Positions 33,841-42,656 of a stretch of 64,000 nt of DNA are shown here, one piece after another; position 1 is the first letter of the stretch, and each line of letters starts with the position of its first letter. The notes under the pieces are model-generated. The model was given only the letters and a program-made list of their open reading frames with translations. It searched no databases and had not been told where the DNA came from. Source of the stretch: Bombiscardovia apis (GTDB taxonomy: Bacteria; Actinomycetota; Actinomycetes; Actinomycetales; Bifidobacteriaceae); assembly GCF_033095945.1 (NCBI RefSeq), contig NZ_AP026800.1, forward strand, positions 310,001 through 374,000, written 5' to 3'. The translations under genes and the position numbers were made by a program.

Positions 33841-35641
33841 AACCAAGACTCAAGCGGCGAGCGGCGAGCAGGCCGGGCGCACGAATTACCTGCGCGTGTG
33901 GCACAAGGACCACTGGTTCTGGCCCTATCTCAAGCAGCACAAGGGCTTGCTAACGCTCATTTTCTTCCTCGGTACCATGACTTTCGTCTGCGCTGCCGGT
34001 CTTATGTTTACTTCAGGCTACCTGATTAGCCGCTCGGCCCGCCGTCCCTTCAATATTTTCGTGGTCTACGTGCCTGTGGTTTTAACCCGCGCATTCGGCA
34101 TCGGCAGGCCCGTATTTAAGTACCTAGAGCGCACTCGCAGTCACGACTGGGTCTTGCGTGTGGTCTCCAAGCTGCGCGTTCAGCTCTACCGCACGCTTTC
34201 CAAAGATGCGTCCTTCCTTACTGAGCATGAGCGCACCGGCACCGTGCTCTCCATGCTGGCCGACGACTTAGACCACCTAGAGAACTTCTACCTGCGCACC
34301 ATTTTCCCTACGGTTGTGGCCTACCTTATGTGGCTGGTAGTTTCGATTGCCGTGGGCACTTTCTCGCTGGTCTCGTCGCTCCTGCTATTCGTGCTTTTCG
34401 CCCTGATTTTGATTTTGATTCCGCTCATGTCGCTCGCCTTCTCCGACGGACACTATGCCGTGGAAAAAGCGCGCAAGCAAGACGAATACACGCAGGTCAC
34501 CGAAAGCTACTTGGGCCTGTCTGACTGGGTCATTACCCACCGCCAGAGCGAGTTCGCCGCCACTGGTTCTAAAGACTTCGCCCGCATTATGGACAGCCAG
34601 CTGGAGCAGAAGCGCTTCGAGCGTTGGCGCGACTTTGCTATCCAAATGGTCTTTGCTCTTATGGCAGTAGTCCTGCTTGTGGGCTCCCAGCTATTCCTCA
34701 CCAGCTCAGACACGCTTGCCGACTATGCGGCCGCTGTAGTGCTCTGCCTCTTCCCGTTGGTTGACTGCTTTATCGTGGTCTCCCAGGCCGTGGCCGAGGT
34801 GCCCCTCTACACTGATTCGCTCAACCACCTCAATGGCCTCACCGAGCGCGTGGAAGCCCGCCAGTTCGAGCCCGTTCAACAAGTCAAGCTGCAAGAGCCA
34901 GTTGCGAGCGTTGACTTTGACCACGTTTCCTTTGCGTACGGCCCCGGGCAGCCAACCCTGCTCAACGACTTCTCTATGCATATCCCAGCCGGTCAGAACG
35001 TGGCGCTTTTGGGCCCCTCCGGCGAGGGTAAAACGACTATTTTGCAGCTGCTCTTGGGCGACTTGCAGGCGCAATCGGGCACGATTGCAGTCAACGGGCA
35101 GCCGGTCGCAGCCCTGCAAGATTCGCGCCCTGAGATTTTTGGCTACCTGAATCAGCAGCCCTTCCTTTTCAACACCACCATCGCGTCTAACCTTCGCCTG
35201 GGCAATCCAGATGCAAGCGACGAGCAGGTCTGGCAGGCTCTAGAAGCCGTCCAAATGGCCGATGTGGTGCGCTCTTTGCCTTCCGGGCTCGATACTCCAG
35301 TTGAGGAGGGTGGCATCCGCTTCTCGGGCGGTCAGCGCCAGCGTTTAGCTCTCGCGCGTATCGTTTTGAAAGACACTCCGGTGATTCTGCTCGACGAGCC
35401 CACCATTGGTCTCGATCCAGTTACCGAGCGTGAGCTGATGGCCATGATTATGAAGGCCACGGCCGGTCGCACCCTCATCTGGGTCACCCACCACCTCCAG
35501 GGCCTAGAAGACGCCGACCAAGTCATCTTCCTAGAAGACGGCCACATAGCCATGCAAGGCAACCCCGCCCAGCTCTACCAATCCAACCCCCGCTTCCGCC
35601 AACTCTACCAACTAGACGTAGGCGACCTCCAAGCCGAGTAA
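33821..35641 (+). CDS. cydC: ABC transporter CydC, cytochrome bd assembly
   Basis: 606 residues, the second half-transporter. The start LLDTSTETKTQ uses TTG at 33821, eight bases after GGGAGG inside cydD, giving a 20-base overlap; the longer open frame upstream has no ribosome site and reads through cydD. The membrane domain contains GYLISRSARRPFNIFVVYVP and FKYLERTRSHDWVLR, both typical of CydC. The ATPase shows Walker A GPSGEGKTT (about 398-406), FSGGQRQRLALARIVLK (about 500-516) and ILLDEPTIGLDP. With CydD it forms the heterodimer that exports cysteine/glutathione-type reductants needed for oxidase assembly. Confidence 0.92.
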   Translation: MLDTSTETKTQAASGEQAGRTNYLRVWHKDHWFWPYLKQHKGLLTLIFFLGTMTFVCAAGLMFTSGYLISRSARRPFNIFVVYVPVVLTRAFGIGRPVFKYLERTRSHDWVLRVVSKLRVQLYRTLSKDASFLTEHERTGTVLSMLADDLDHLENFYLRTIFPTVVAYLMWLVVSIAVGTFSLVSSLLLFVLFALILILIPLMSLAFSDGHYAVEKARKQDEYTQVTESYLGLSDWVITHRQSEFAATGSKDFARIMDSQLEQKRFERWRDFAIQMVFALMAVVLLVGSQLFLTSSDTLADYAAAVVLCLFPLVDCFIVVSQAVAEVPLYTDSLNHLNGLTERVEARQFEPVQQVKLQEPVASVDFDHVSFAYGPGQPTLLNDFSMHIPAGQNVALLGPSGEGKTTILQLLLGDLQAQSGTIAVNGQPVAALQDSRPEIFGYLNQQPFLFNTTIASNLRLGNPDASDEQVWQALEAVQMADVVRSLPSGLDTPVEEGGIRFSGGQRQRLALARIVLKDTPVILLDEPTIGLDPVTERELMAMIMKATAGRTLIWVTHHLQGLEDADQVIFLEDGHIAMQGNPAQLYQSNPRFRQLYQLDVGDLQAE

Positions 35642-35660
35642 AGCAGGCGGTGGGAGAACG

Positions 35661-35702
35661 AGCAGTTTTAACAGACAAATAAAACTACTGCTAAATTCGC
35701 AA
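35661..35702. terminator. Possible bidirectional terminator after cydC
   Basis: AGCAGTTTTA pairs with TAAAACTACTGCT, leaving a two-base bulge, around a loop ACAGACAAA. It lies between the convergent cydC and polyprenyl synthase genes. T-rich stretches inside the stem rather than after it make the call uncertain. Confidence 0.4.
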
Positions 35703-35785
35703 TAGTTTAGAACCTTGGCAGAAGAGCGTTTTCCCGCGTCGTGTGGATTACCGAAATTTGGGTGCAATGCTTTTCAGGAATCGTC

Positions 35786-36754
35786 TTAGACCTGTGCGGC
35801 GAGCTTGCGGGCTAGGGCGTTGAGGATGCTGGCGACCTTAGGGTTGATGGGGGCACTCTCAAGGGCCTGCTGGGCTTGGCTGATTTCTTGGCGGGCTGCT
35901 TCTTTGGTGCCTTCGATGAGCTGGGGGTGGGCTTGTAGGTAGTCCAAGACCTTGAGGGGGTCGCGCAGTTCTACTATTTTATGGAAAGCCGGGTCGGATT
36001 CTAGGCCGAGGATGACGGGGAGCGTGTAAATCTGTTCGCGGATGTCTTCCAGCTTGGGCTTGCCGGAGTTGTGGGCCACGTCGAAGTCACCGATGTCATC
36101 GATGATTTGGAAAGCCATGCCTAGGTGCTGGCCAAAGTCGTGTGCAGCAGCCAAAAGTTCGGGGGCAGGGGAGTCGACGCTCAAGTGCACGCCGGTGGTG
36201 CAAGCCAAGCGGAAGAGCGCCGCAGTTTTGCCTTGAATGGCGTGCTCATAGTAGTTTCGGCTCACGCTGGTGTTGCCGCGGCCGGATTCTTGCAGTAGTT
36301 CGCCGCCCACGATTTCGCAGACTGTGCTCGCTTGCTCCTGTATGAAGCTGGTGGTGGGGGCGATGGAGGCCATGATTTCCATATAACGCGACAGAATTAA
36401 ATCGCCTAAGTAGATGGCGACCTTGTTGCCGTGAATGGTGTGGACTGTGGGCTGGCCCCTGCGAGTGTCTGCCTCGTCGAGCACGTCGTCGTGAACGAGC
36501 GTGGCCAAGTGGAGCATCTCGATAGCGGCGGCCCCTGTGACTACTGGGCTTTCGGGCGCAAAGGGTTCACTGCTGCTGCCTGCTTGGGCGCGGCCAAACA
36601 TGAGCACGAGTGAGGCGCGAATCATCTTGCCGTGGTTGTCGAGCAAGCGGCGGTAGTCCTCGCGATAGGGCGCTACGGAGGTTTCCTCGCTGTGGAGTCG
36701 GCCGACAACCTGTTCTAAGTCGGCATCTAGCAACGCCCGTTGCCCGTGTATCAT
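35786..36754 (-). CDS. Polyprenyl diphosphate synthase, trans-type
   Basis: 322 residues. The two aspartate-rich motifs are present: DDVLD (residues 89-93, within LVHDDVLDEADTRRG) and DDIGD (219-223, within FQIIDDIGDFD). They bind Mg-diphosphates of allyl substrate and isopentenyl diphosphate. Small residues upstream of the first motif suggest a long product (heptaprenyl or octaprenyl class), but chain length cannot be fixed by eye. Next to ndh and cydABDC it is tempting to see it as the maker of a quinone tail; an alternative is general isoprenoid supply. It is convergent with cydC and divergent from the phosphoesterase across a repeat-rich spacer. Confidence 0.85.
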   Translation of the reverse strand: MIHGQRALLDADLEQVVGRLHSEETSVAPYREDYRRLLDNHGKMIRASLVLMFGRAQAGSSSEPFAPESPVVTGAAAIEMLHLATLVHDDVLDEADTRRGQPTVHTIHGNKVAIYLGDLILSRYMEIMASIAPTTSFIQEQASTVCEIVGGELLQESGRGNTSVSRNYYEHAIQGKTAALFRLACTTGVHLSVDSPAPELLAAAHDFGQHLGMAFQIIDDIGDFDVAHNSGKPKLEDIREQIYTLPVILGLESDPAFHKIVELRDPLKVLDYLQAHPQLIEGTKEAARQEISQAQQALESAPINPKVASILNALARKLAAQV

Positions 36755-36930
36755 AAGCGACTCAACCTCTCAAAAGTAGGAACGCTCCCAATATACCAAC
36801 CCGCCCGTTCAAAAACGCCCTCCCGTCGCCCTCCCCGCCCCTACACACCCCAAACTGTGCCCCAACTAACACTCTCTCCGCCCGACCCCACCCTCCGCAA
36901 GCCGCAGCCCCCCCCCCCGCCAGACAGACC

Positions 36931-37254
36931 AGTGGCCAAAAAACTCGCACTGATTCCCAACGGTTGCGAGTTATGTGCCACTGAAGCAAGAAAAGTGGCG
37001 GAAAACTCGCAACAAATGTCACCGGTTGCGAGTTTTCCGCCACTAACCGTCTCTGGCCCAGCTGTCTGCCCCACACCGAAGTGGCCAAAAGCTCGCGGGG
37101 GGGGGATTGCTGATTCGCGAGCTTTTGGCCTTATCGGGCGCCGACGTGGCCGAATGTTCGCGGCTAAAACTCTGATTCGCGAACTTTCGGCCATTTTTGG
37201 GCTAATAATGGCCGAAAAGTGCGCAGATTCGACTGCTATCGCGAACTTTCGGCC
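36931..37254. repeat. Array of five related palindromic elements
   Basis: Five inverted repeats of about 47-52 bases stand in line: 36931-36982, 36994-37044, 37083-37130, 37147-37193 and 37209-37254. Each has outer arms close to GTGGCC-(A/G)AAA and inner arms ending in CTCGC or TTCGC. Element 2 is perfect over 20 bases per arm, element 3 over 15, element 4 over 16 with one mismatch, and elements 1 and 5 are imperfect. The five differ from each other in the loops and in coordinated changes in both arms. They fill most of the 571-base region between the divergent synthase and phosphoesterase genes. An 11-base C-run lies at 36908-36918 and a 9-base G-run inside element 3. Confidence 0.85.
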
Positions 37255-37325
37255 GCTAGCGTGGGCTTGGGGGAGGTTTGGTGCGTTTGTGGCGGGGGTG
37301 GGCCGGGGTGAAGTAGGGTGGACGT

Positions 37326-38816
37326 ATGAGTGATGCACATCGTCTTTTGAAGACTCTTCAGTCGGCTGAGGCTGGGGAAGATGACCGGCCGCTTTCCGTA
37401 TCTGCCCGCCTGGGGCGTCTGCAATTCCACCATTCTGGCAAGTTTCGCGTGCTCCAGCTGGCGGATGTGCAGGAGGGGCCGAAGGTTTCGCCCGACACAA
37501 TTCGGCTAATTGCTGCCGCCTGCGACGCTGCCCGGCCCGACTTGGTAGTCTTTACCGGCAACCAGATTGCAGGCTACGACACTGCTTTTGAGAAAACTTT
37601 CCGTAAGCGTCGATGGTCTACGCCCCTCGATTCCGTGTATTCGGCTGGGTTGTCGATGGGCCGTTGGGTGGGCGACGCGATTCAAGGGCTCACTCCGGGT
37701 AGCAAAAAGCCGGGTGGGCAGCAGCTTCAGCGCGGCGACTCGGCTACCAATCCGGGCGCGCTTTCAGCTCAGCCGGTTCAAGGTCCGGAGCTTCGCAGGG
37801 AGCGCGAGCTGCAAGCCAGCGCAGATGCGGTGCGCCACACCATCTCCCAGATAGTAGCGCCGCTAGTAGAACGCGGGATTCCTTTTGCTGTCACCTATGG
37901 CAACCACGACTTCCAGTGCGGGCTTGACACCGACCAAATGGACGCCATATATCGCGAATTCCCGGGCTGCTTAAACCCAGAATCGAACGCGAGCAGTCGC
38001 CCAGACCTGCCCCGACCCCTGCCTGCCTCTCAAATGGCTGACCAGAAGGCCTACGTTTGTGAGCCAGGAACCTTTGCCCTGCCCGTGGCCGATGCTCAGG
38101 GGCAAAAGCAGCTGATGAGCCTAGTCTTGGTAGATTCGGGCGACTACGACCGCCAGGGTGGCTACGGTTCTCCCTCCCGCCGCGCTCTCGACTTCCTCTT
38201 GCAGGTGCCCAGCTTTAACGGCAAGCCCTCAATGGCCTTCCAGCACATGCCGATTCCGCAGTTTTACCAGCTCTTGCAGCCGGTTCCCTCCACTACGGCC
38301 AACGCCATCCAGGGCTACCGTTCCTTCGACTCGGCCTGCTATGTGCTCGACGAGTCCAAGACCCTGCCCGGTTCCTTCCTTGGCGAGGGCGTGTCTTGTC
38401 CGGATCACGATTCTGGCGAGTTCGCCATCTTGAAAAAGGCTGGTTACTTTGCCCTCTTCGCAGGCCACGACCACCGCAACGGCTTCGTGGGCACCGTCGA
38501 CGGCATCACTCTGGGTGCTACTCCCACTTGCGGTTTCGGCTCGTACGGGCCTATCCCGGCTAAGCGTTCGGCCCGGCTCTTCGAGTTTGACGTTCGTCAC
38601 CCCTATCAGCCGCGTACTCAGTTGCTCGAATTCGGCCAGATAGTAGGGCGCCCAAGCTCCAACAAGGCCTACACCTTCGCTATGAGCCATGTGCCCACCT
38701 CCAAGGGTGAGGCCTTTGACCTTTTGCGCAAACCTGGTTTGGTGGCTGGCAGTGTGGCTACGCTTGCTGCCAGTTACATTGCGTCGATTGGTTCGCGCTA
38801 CAAGCGCCCCGAGTGA
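37326..38816 (+). CDS. Metallophosphoesterase family protein
   Basis: 496 residues of the calcineurin-like superfamily. Motifs in order are KFRVLQLADVQEG (about 39-51), VVFTGNQ (about 74-80, with Gln in place of the usual Asp-Asn order), TYGNHDFQ (about 190-197) and FAGHDHRNG (about 377-385). These hold two metal ions for phosphoester hydrolysis. Two insertions of about 60 and 50 residues (Ser/Gln/Pro-rich) interrupt the core, so the protein is longer than typical members. No signal peptide is evident; the C-terminus has a weak hydrophobic stretch. GTAGGGTGG precedes the ATG. The substrate is unknown. It is closed by a long inverted repeat. Confidence 0.8.
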   Translation: MSDAHRLLKTLQSAEAGEDDRPLSVSARLGRLQFHHSGKFRVLQLADVQEGPKVSPDTIRLIAAACDAARPDLVVFTGNQIAGYDTAFEKTFRKRRWSTPLDSVYSAGLSMGRWVGDAIQGLTPGSKKPGGQQLQRGDSATNPGALSAQPVQGPELRRERELQASADAVRHTISQIVAPLVERGIPFAVTYGNHDFQCGLDTDQMDAIYREFPGCLNPESNASSRPDLPRPLPASQMADQKAYVCEPGTFALPVADAQGQKQLMSLVLVDSGDYDRQGGYGSPSRRALDFLLQVPSFNGKPSMAFQHMPIPQFYQLLQPVPSTTANAIQGYRSFDSACYVLDESKTLPGSFLGEGVSCPDHDSGEFAILKKAGYFALFAGHDHRNGFVGTVDGITLGATPTCGFGSYGPIPAKRSARLFEFDVRHPYQPRTQLLEFGQIVGRPSSNKAYTFAMSHVPTSKGEAFDLLRKPGLVAGSVATLAASYIASIGSRYKRPE

Positions 38817-38850
38817 GCCATCTCCCAGCGCACCACCCTAAGCTCTAACA

Positions 38851-38916
38851 ATTGAGCCTGCCCGGTCGCATGCACCCACTATCAAAGGGTGGGGTTGCGG
38901 CGTGGGCAGGCTCAAT
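38851..38916. terminator. Inverted repeat between convergent genes
   Basis: ATTGAGCCTGCCC and GGGCAGGCTCAAT form a perfect 13-bp stem with a 40-base loop that has its own small hairpin (CACCC/GGGTG). It lies between the phosphoesterase and the convergent IclR gene and probably terminates both. Confidence 0.65.
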
Positions 38917-38948
38917 TATGAATGCGGTGGCCGCTAAGACTAACAGTC

Positions 38949-39779
38949 TCACTCCCTGCTGGTAATTGACCCTTGTATGGCCTCAGACAGATACTTGCCA
39001 GCGGCCATTACAAGCGGTGCATAATGGCGGCCGGGAGCTTGGCTCATGCGTTCCATAGGGCCGGAGATGGAAATTGCGGCCATTACTTGCCCGGTAGCCC
39101 CGCGGATGGGGGCAGAAATCGAGCAGACTCCCTGCTCCATCTCATTGAGAGATTCGGCCCAACCTCGGCGGCGTACGTCAGCCAGCTTGGCGGCAGTGAA
39201 CCGGGCCTTGTGGAGGGCCTGATGGATGCGCTCGGGAGGATCCCAAGCCAGTAATATTTGCGCTGCCGAGCCTGCCTGCATGGGCAGAATAGCGCCGGTT
39301 GGTATAGAGTTACGCAATCCGGTAGGCCGGTCGGCAGCTGCTATGCAAATGCGGTGGTCGCCCTGGCGGCGGAAAATTTGTGCGGATTCGCCGGTGCGGT
39401 TGCGCAGGCTTCGCAGGATAGGGCTGGCGGCACTCAGCAGTCGATCTTCTCCGGCTACGGCTGCTAGTTCGCTAAAGCGAGAACCGAGTGTAAAGCGCCC
39501 GTGTTCGTCGCGGCACACAAACCGGTGTTGCTCAAGTGCTGTAGCCAGTCGGTGCACGGTGGGGCGGGCCAGGCCTGTGGCACTGACCAGATGACCCAAG
39601 CTAACTGGGCCGGTTTCGAGTGCTTCCAGGATTTTGACTGTCTTGTCCAGCACACCCACGCTAGTGTGGATGATGTCCTCGTCTGTGCCTAGAGTATCTC
39701 CTTGGTCAGATTCGGAAACTGGCATGGCATCTTGGAAGCAGGTATGGACTGCTGCTGTTATAAATGAAGATTGTGCCAT
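38949..39779 (-). CDS. IclR family transcriptional regulator, NdgR/LtbR-like
   Basis: About 276 residues. A winged HTH lies at about residues 38-90 (VKILEALETGPVSLGHLVSATGLARPTVHRLATALE) and the IclR effector domain fills the rest, with ISAPIRGATGQVMAAISISGP near the end. In actinobacteria the orthologue NdgR/LtbR sits divergently next to leuCD and controls leucine and other amino acid genes. Here the position next to gpsA/ddl-type genes is kept, but leuCD is missing and a CPBP protease gene stands across the promoter region. The start is uncertain: ATG at 39779 or 39803 or an internal ATG (MPVSESDQ) are all possible and none has a good ribosome site. That could mean a leaderless message. Confidence 0.8.
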   Translation of the reverse strand: MAQSSFITAAVHTCFQDAMPVSESDQGDTLGTDEDIIHTSVGVLDKTVKILEALETGPVSLGHLVSATGLARPTVHRLATALEQHRFVCRDEHGRFTLGSRFSELAAVAGEDRLLSAASPILRSLRNRTGESAQIFRRQGDHRICIAAADRPTGLRNSIPTGAILPMQAGSAAQILLAWDPPERIHQALHKARFTAAKLADVRRRGWAESLNEMEQGVCSISAPIRGATGQVMAAISISGPMERMSQAPGRHYAPLVMAAGKYLSEAIQGSITSRE

Positions 39780-39984
39780 ACCCTCTAATAGTAGAGTCCA
39801 CATTGTGAACGCTGGAAGTCCATTATGTTACTTCTAGCTTACATATTCACATTTCCTTTTCAAAACATCCTCTTAAATATGCTTTAAAACCCTAGTAATT
39901 AGGCCTTGTGCTGCGCTCGGTGTATCTTTTCCAATAGAGAAGTTCGCGTAAAGGTATGGCGCAAGCGTAAATAATGGGAGTGGT

Positions 39985-41115
39985 ATGAGGGGCAAGCATG
40001 CGTTGAGCGCGAGCCAACACTCCAGCACACAATCAGCTGTTAATCCGGCGAAATCTTCGGTGAAACAATCCAACGAACATGCCCAATTGCCAGCTGCGCA
40101 GTCTGCAGCTAAGAGGCCGGCGCTTATCTCCCGCGCTCTTTCGCGTCCGGCGCTTGCCCAAGTCCGCCAGGAAGTTTCCTCGCAGGCGGTGTTCGTCTTT
40201 CTCTACGGTATTGCTATGCAGCTCATTGGCTATTCGCTCGGCGTTATTATCATCGCTCTCCAGCGCTTTCCTTCACAAGGTTTCTCCTCCTTCGAGCAGG
40301 TGGCTTCCAACTTAAGCGGTTGGGCAGCAGTCGAGCTGTACTTAGTTGCCACTGCTACCGCTTTCGTCTTCACCGTTATCTACCGCCGCTCGCAAATTGA
40401 AGATCCGGGCCCATACGGCATGTTCCACCGCTCCAGGCGGCCTATGAGTCTGTCTGTTGTCGTTACCTGTTTGGCCCTAGCGCTTGCAGCCCAGTCTATA
40501 TCTCGTTTTTACGACTTCGTGGTGCGTCAAACCGTTGGGGGAATTGGAACTTCGGACTTCTCTAGTTTCGGCATCGTAGGCTCGCCCTCATTCTCGGCGC
40601 CCATGGTCATCTATAGCTGCTTGTGGGGTCCAATCGTGGAAGAAGTAGTCTTCCGCGGCGCTATCTTGCAGGGCTTGAAACGCTACGGCAAGGTCTTTGC
40701 CATCGTCACCTCGTCCCTGTTCTTTGCCCTGCTCCACGGCAATATTTCTCAGAGCTTTTTCGCTTTCATACTAGGGATAGTGTTGGGGTTCATCGGCTGT
40801 GAATATTCGCTGGTTTGGCCCATTGCCCTACACATAGTCAGCAATATTGCCGCTACATACTTGCCCAATCTGCTTCGCCTCTCACTTTCGGCTCAGGGGC
40901 TGCGGGGCCAAGCATTGAACCAAACTCAGCTGGTCTTCTGGTTTGTGATGGTGCTTTTAGGGGGACTGGCCCTGTATTGCAGCCGCCGCTCTTTGCAGGC
41001 ATTTTGCTTGCGCGAACCACAGCCGCCGAATATATATGCTGCCTGGGGCACTCCCTGGTTCATAGTCGTGGTGGTTATCCAGCTGCTGCTAATCGGTTGG
41101 CGGCTCTTGCTGTAG
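39985..41115 (+). CDS. CPBP family intramembrane metalloprotease (first copy)
   Basis: 376 residues with a 65-residue Ser/Gln/Ala-rich cytoplasmic N-terminus and about eight helices. GPIVEEVVFRGAIL (about 215-228) holds the EExxxR motif of the CAAX-protease/Abi family; LFFALLHGNISQSFFAF (about 248-264) and GCEYSLVWPIALHIVSNI (about 271-288) supply the two histidine motifs. All catalytic residues are present. Bacterial members act in bacteriocin self-immunity or signalling. A close paralogue follows 239 bases later. GGGAGTGGT precedes the ATG. Confidence 0.85.
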   Translation: MRGKHALSASQHSSTQSAVNPAKSSVKQSNEHAQLPAAQSAAKRPALISRALSRPALAQVRQEVSSQAVFVFLYGIAMQLIGYSLGVIIIALQRFPSQGFSSFEQVASNLSGWAAVELYLVATATAFVFTVIYRRSQIEDPGPYGMFHRSRRPMSLSVVVTCLALALAAQSISRFYDFVVRQTVGGIGTSDFSSFGIVGSPSFSAPMVIYSCLWGPIVEEVVFRGAILQGLKRYGKVFAIVTSSLFFALLHGNISQSFFAFILGIVLGFIGCEYSLVWPIALHIVSNIAATYLPNLLRLSLSAQGLRGQALNQTQLVFWFVMVLLGGLALYCSRRSLQAFCLREPQPPNIYAAWGTPWFIVVVVIQLLLIGWRLLL

Positions 41116-41354
41116 GGCAGCGGGCACTCCTGCTGCGGCTGCGGTTTCGTGCTGTATCTTGCTTCGGGATTGTGAGATTGTGCGCAAGTGTGGTTCCTAT
41201 TACTGGCTGCGCAGGTGGGGTGGCGTTACACTGAAATGAGTTAAGAAATATTCGCCGCTGGGCTAGTGTGAGCTTGCGGCATGGAAGTGGTTTGCTGAGC
41301 AGGTGCGGCAGGCGCAATACATAACGGATTAGCGGTTGGAAAGAGGGGGCAGCT

Positions 41355-42452
41355 ATGAGGCAGCTATGGCGGGCTTCGGACAAACAAAACCAAGCTGGGC
41401 AGGAAGCTCAGGCAGTTCCTATGGGCGATTCGGCCGCTGTGGTCGCGTCGACTGCGGCTCCTACAAACTCGGTTGCCCAGCTGCCGCATGCTCCTCTCAA
41501 GCAGATTCGCACTACTCTCAACCTGCAATCTGGCTCGCTCATTCTCTATTTGGTGGTCATGCAGCTCATAGGCCCAGCCGTTGCAGTAGCTTTCGTAATG
41601 ATTTTGCAGAGCATGCGCCACCAGCTCGTCTCTGCTGACACGGCCCTGCGTCAGATTGATGGTCCCTTCGCTGGCTTGATGAATCTCACTTGCGTGGCCA
41701 CGGCCTTCGTCTTTTGGATCCTGACCCACAAGCGCCAGCTGGCTGACACTTCGACAACCGGCATCTTCCACCGCGCCGAGCACAAGATGACCCCTCTGGT
41801 CTTTTGGGGAGCGGTTGCCCTGCTCTTTACCGGGCAGTCGATTTCCACCATTTACGATACCGGTTTCACTTGGGTTACCCAGCAGCTCCACCTCACTGCT
41901 TCGACTACCACCGAGGCAATCGAGGCCGCTTCCGGCACCTTGGCTATGTTCGTCTACGCCTCCTTCTTTGGTCCAATCGTGGAGGAAATTATCTTCCGCG
42001 GCGTGATTATGAATGCCCTCAAGCGCTACGGCAAGGTCTTCGCTATCGTCACTTCGGCCGCCATGTTTGGCTTCTTCCACTCAGACCTCTCTCAGGGCCT
42101 CTTCGCCTTCTGTGTGGGTCTCGTCTTGGGGTATGTGGCTTGTGAATACTCGATTTTCTGGTCTATCGTCTTACACGTTTTCAACAATCTCATCATCTCC
42201 AACGGCTTGACTTTCCTGCTGGGTAGTCTGTCTCAGCAGGCGCAAAACTGGGTCAATCTTATCTTGCTGCTAGCGGGAATTGTGTTGGGCGTGCTAGTGC
42301 TGTATTTGGGCCGCACCAGCATCGCCAATTTCATTGAGAACAACCGTTCCTATAAGGGCATTTACGCTTCTTGGGGTGGTTTGTGGTTTGTTATTTACTT
42401 GCTGATGCAGGTGGGAATCACTGCTATGGAGTTTAGTCCCGCCGGCTTGTAA
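41355..42452 (+). CDS. CPBP family intramembrane metalloprotease (second copy)
   Basis: 365 residues, same layout as the upstream copy: hydrophilic N-terminus of about 50 residues, then about eight helices. GPIVEEIIFRGVIM (about 206-219), MFGFFHSDLSQGLFAF (about 239-254) and ACEYSIFWSIVLHVFNNL (about 261-278) hold the conserved glutamates and histidines. The C-termini also match (IYAAWGTPWF versus IYASWGGLWF), showing a tandem duplication followed by divergence, mostly in the N-terminus and extracytoplasmic loops. A GAGGGGG site precedes the ATG. The second copy has its own spacer, so it may have its own promoter. Confidence 0.85.
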   Translation: MRQLWRASDKQNQAGQEAQAVPMGDSAAVVASTAAPTNSVAQLPHAPLKQIRTTLNLQSGSLILYLVVMQLIGPAVAVAFVMILQSMRHQLVSADTALRQIDGPFAGLMNLTCVATAFVFWILTHKRQLADTSTTGIFHRAEHKMTPLVFWGAVALLFTGQSISTIYDTGFTWVTQQLHLTASTTTEAIEAASGTLAMFVYASFFGPIVEEIIFRGVIMNALKRYGKVFAIVTSAAMFGFFHSDLSQGLFAFCVGLVLGYVACEYSIFWSIVLHVFNNLIISNGLTFLLGSLSQQAQNWVNLILLLAGIVLGVLVLYLGRTSIANFIENNRSYKGIYASWGGLWFVIYLLMQVGITAMEFSPAGL

Positions 42453-42656
42453 GGGAGTGGTTTCGCAGCTGCGCTACAGCTTGAGCCAGACTCGGGAAGC
42501 TATTCCCAGATTCTGTGTGCTCCTAGTGAATTTGGCTGCGCGCGCATTTTGGCGAGCACTTACAGCCCCTGTGGCAAACTTAAGCAATAGTTAACGGGCG
42601 CATATTTGGATGTGTGCCTGCTGAGCGGGCGCACAGTGCGCACAAGAGGAGTTTGA

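Noticed and set aside
36931..37254. CRISPR array
   Set aside because: The units are palindromes of different sequence with variable loops and short spacers. There are no identical direct repeats and no cas genes.
36740..37333. 197-codon plus-strand and 219-codon minus-strand frames over the palindrome array
   Set aside because: Both are low-complexity or repeat-driven translations without a ribosome site, and they arise from the inverted repeats.
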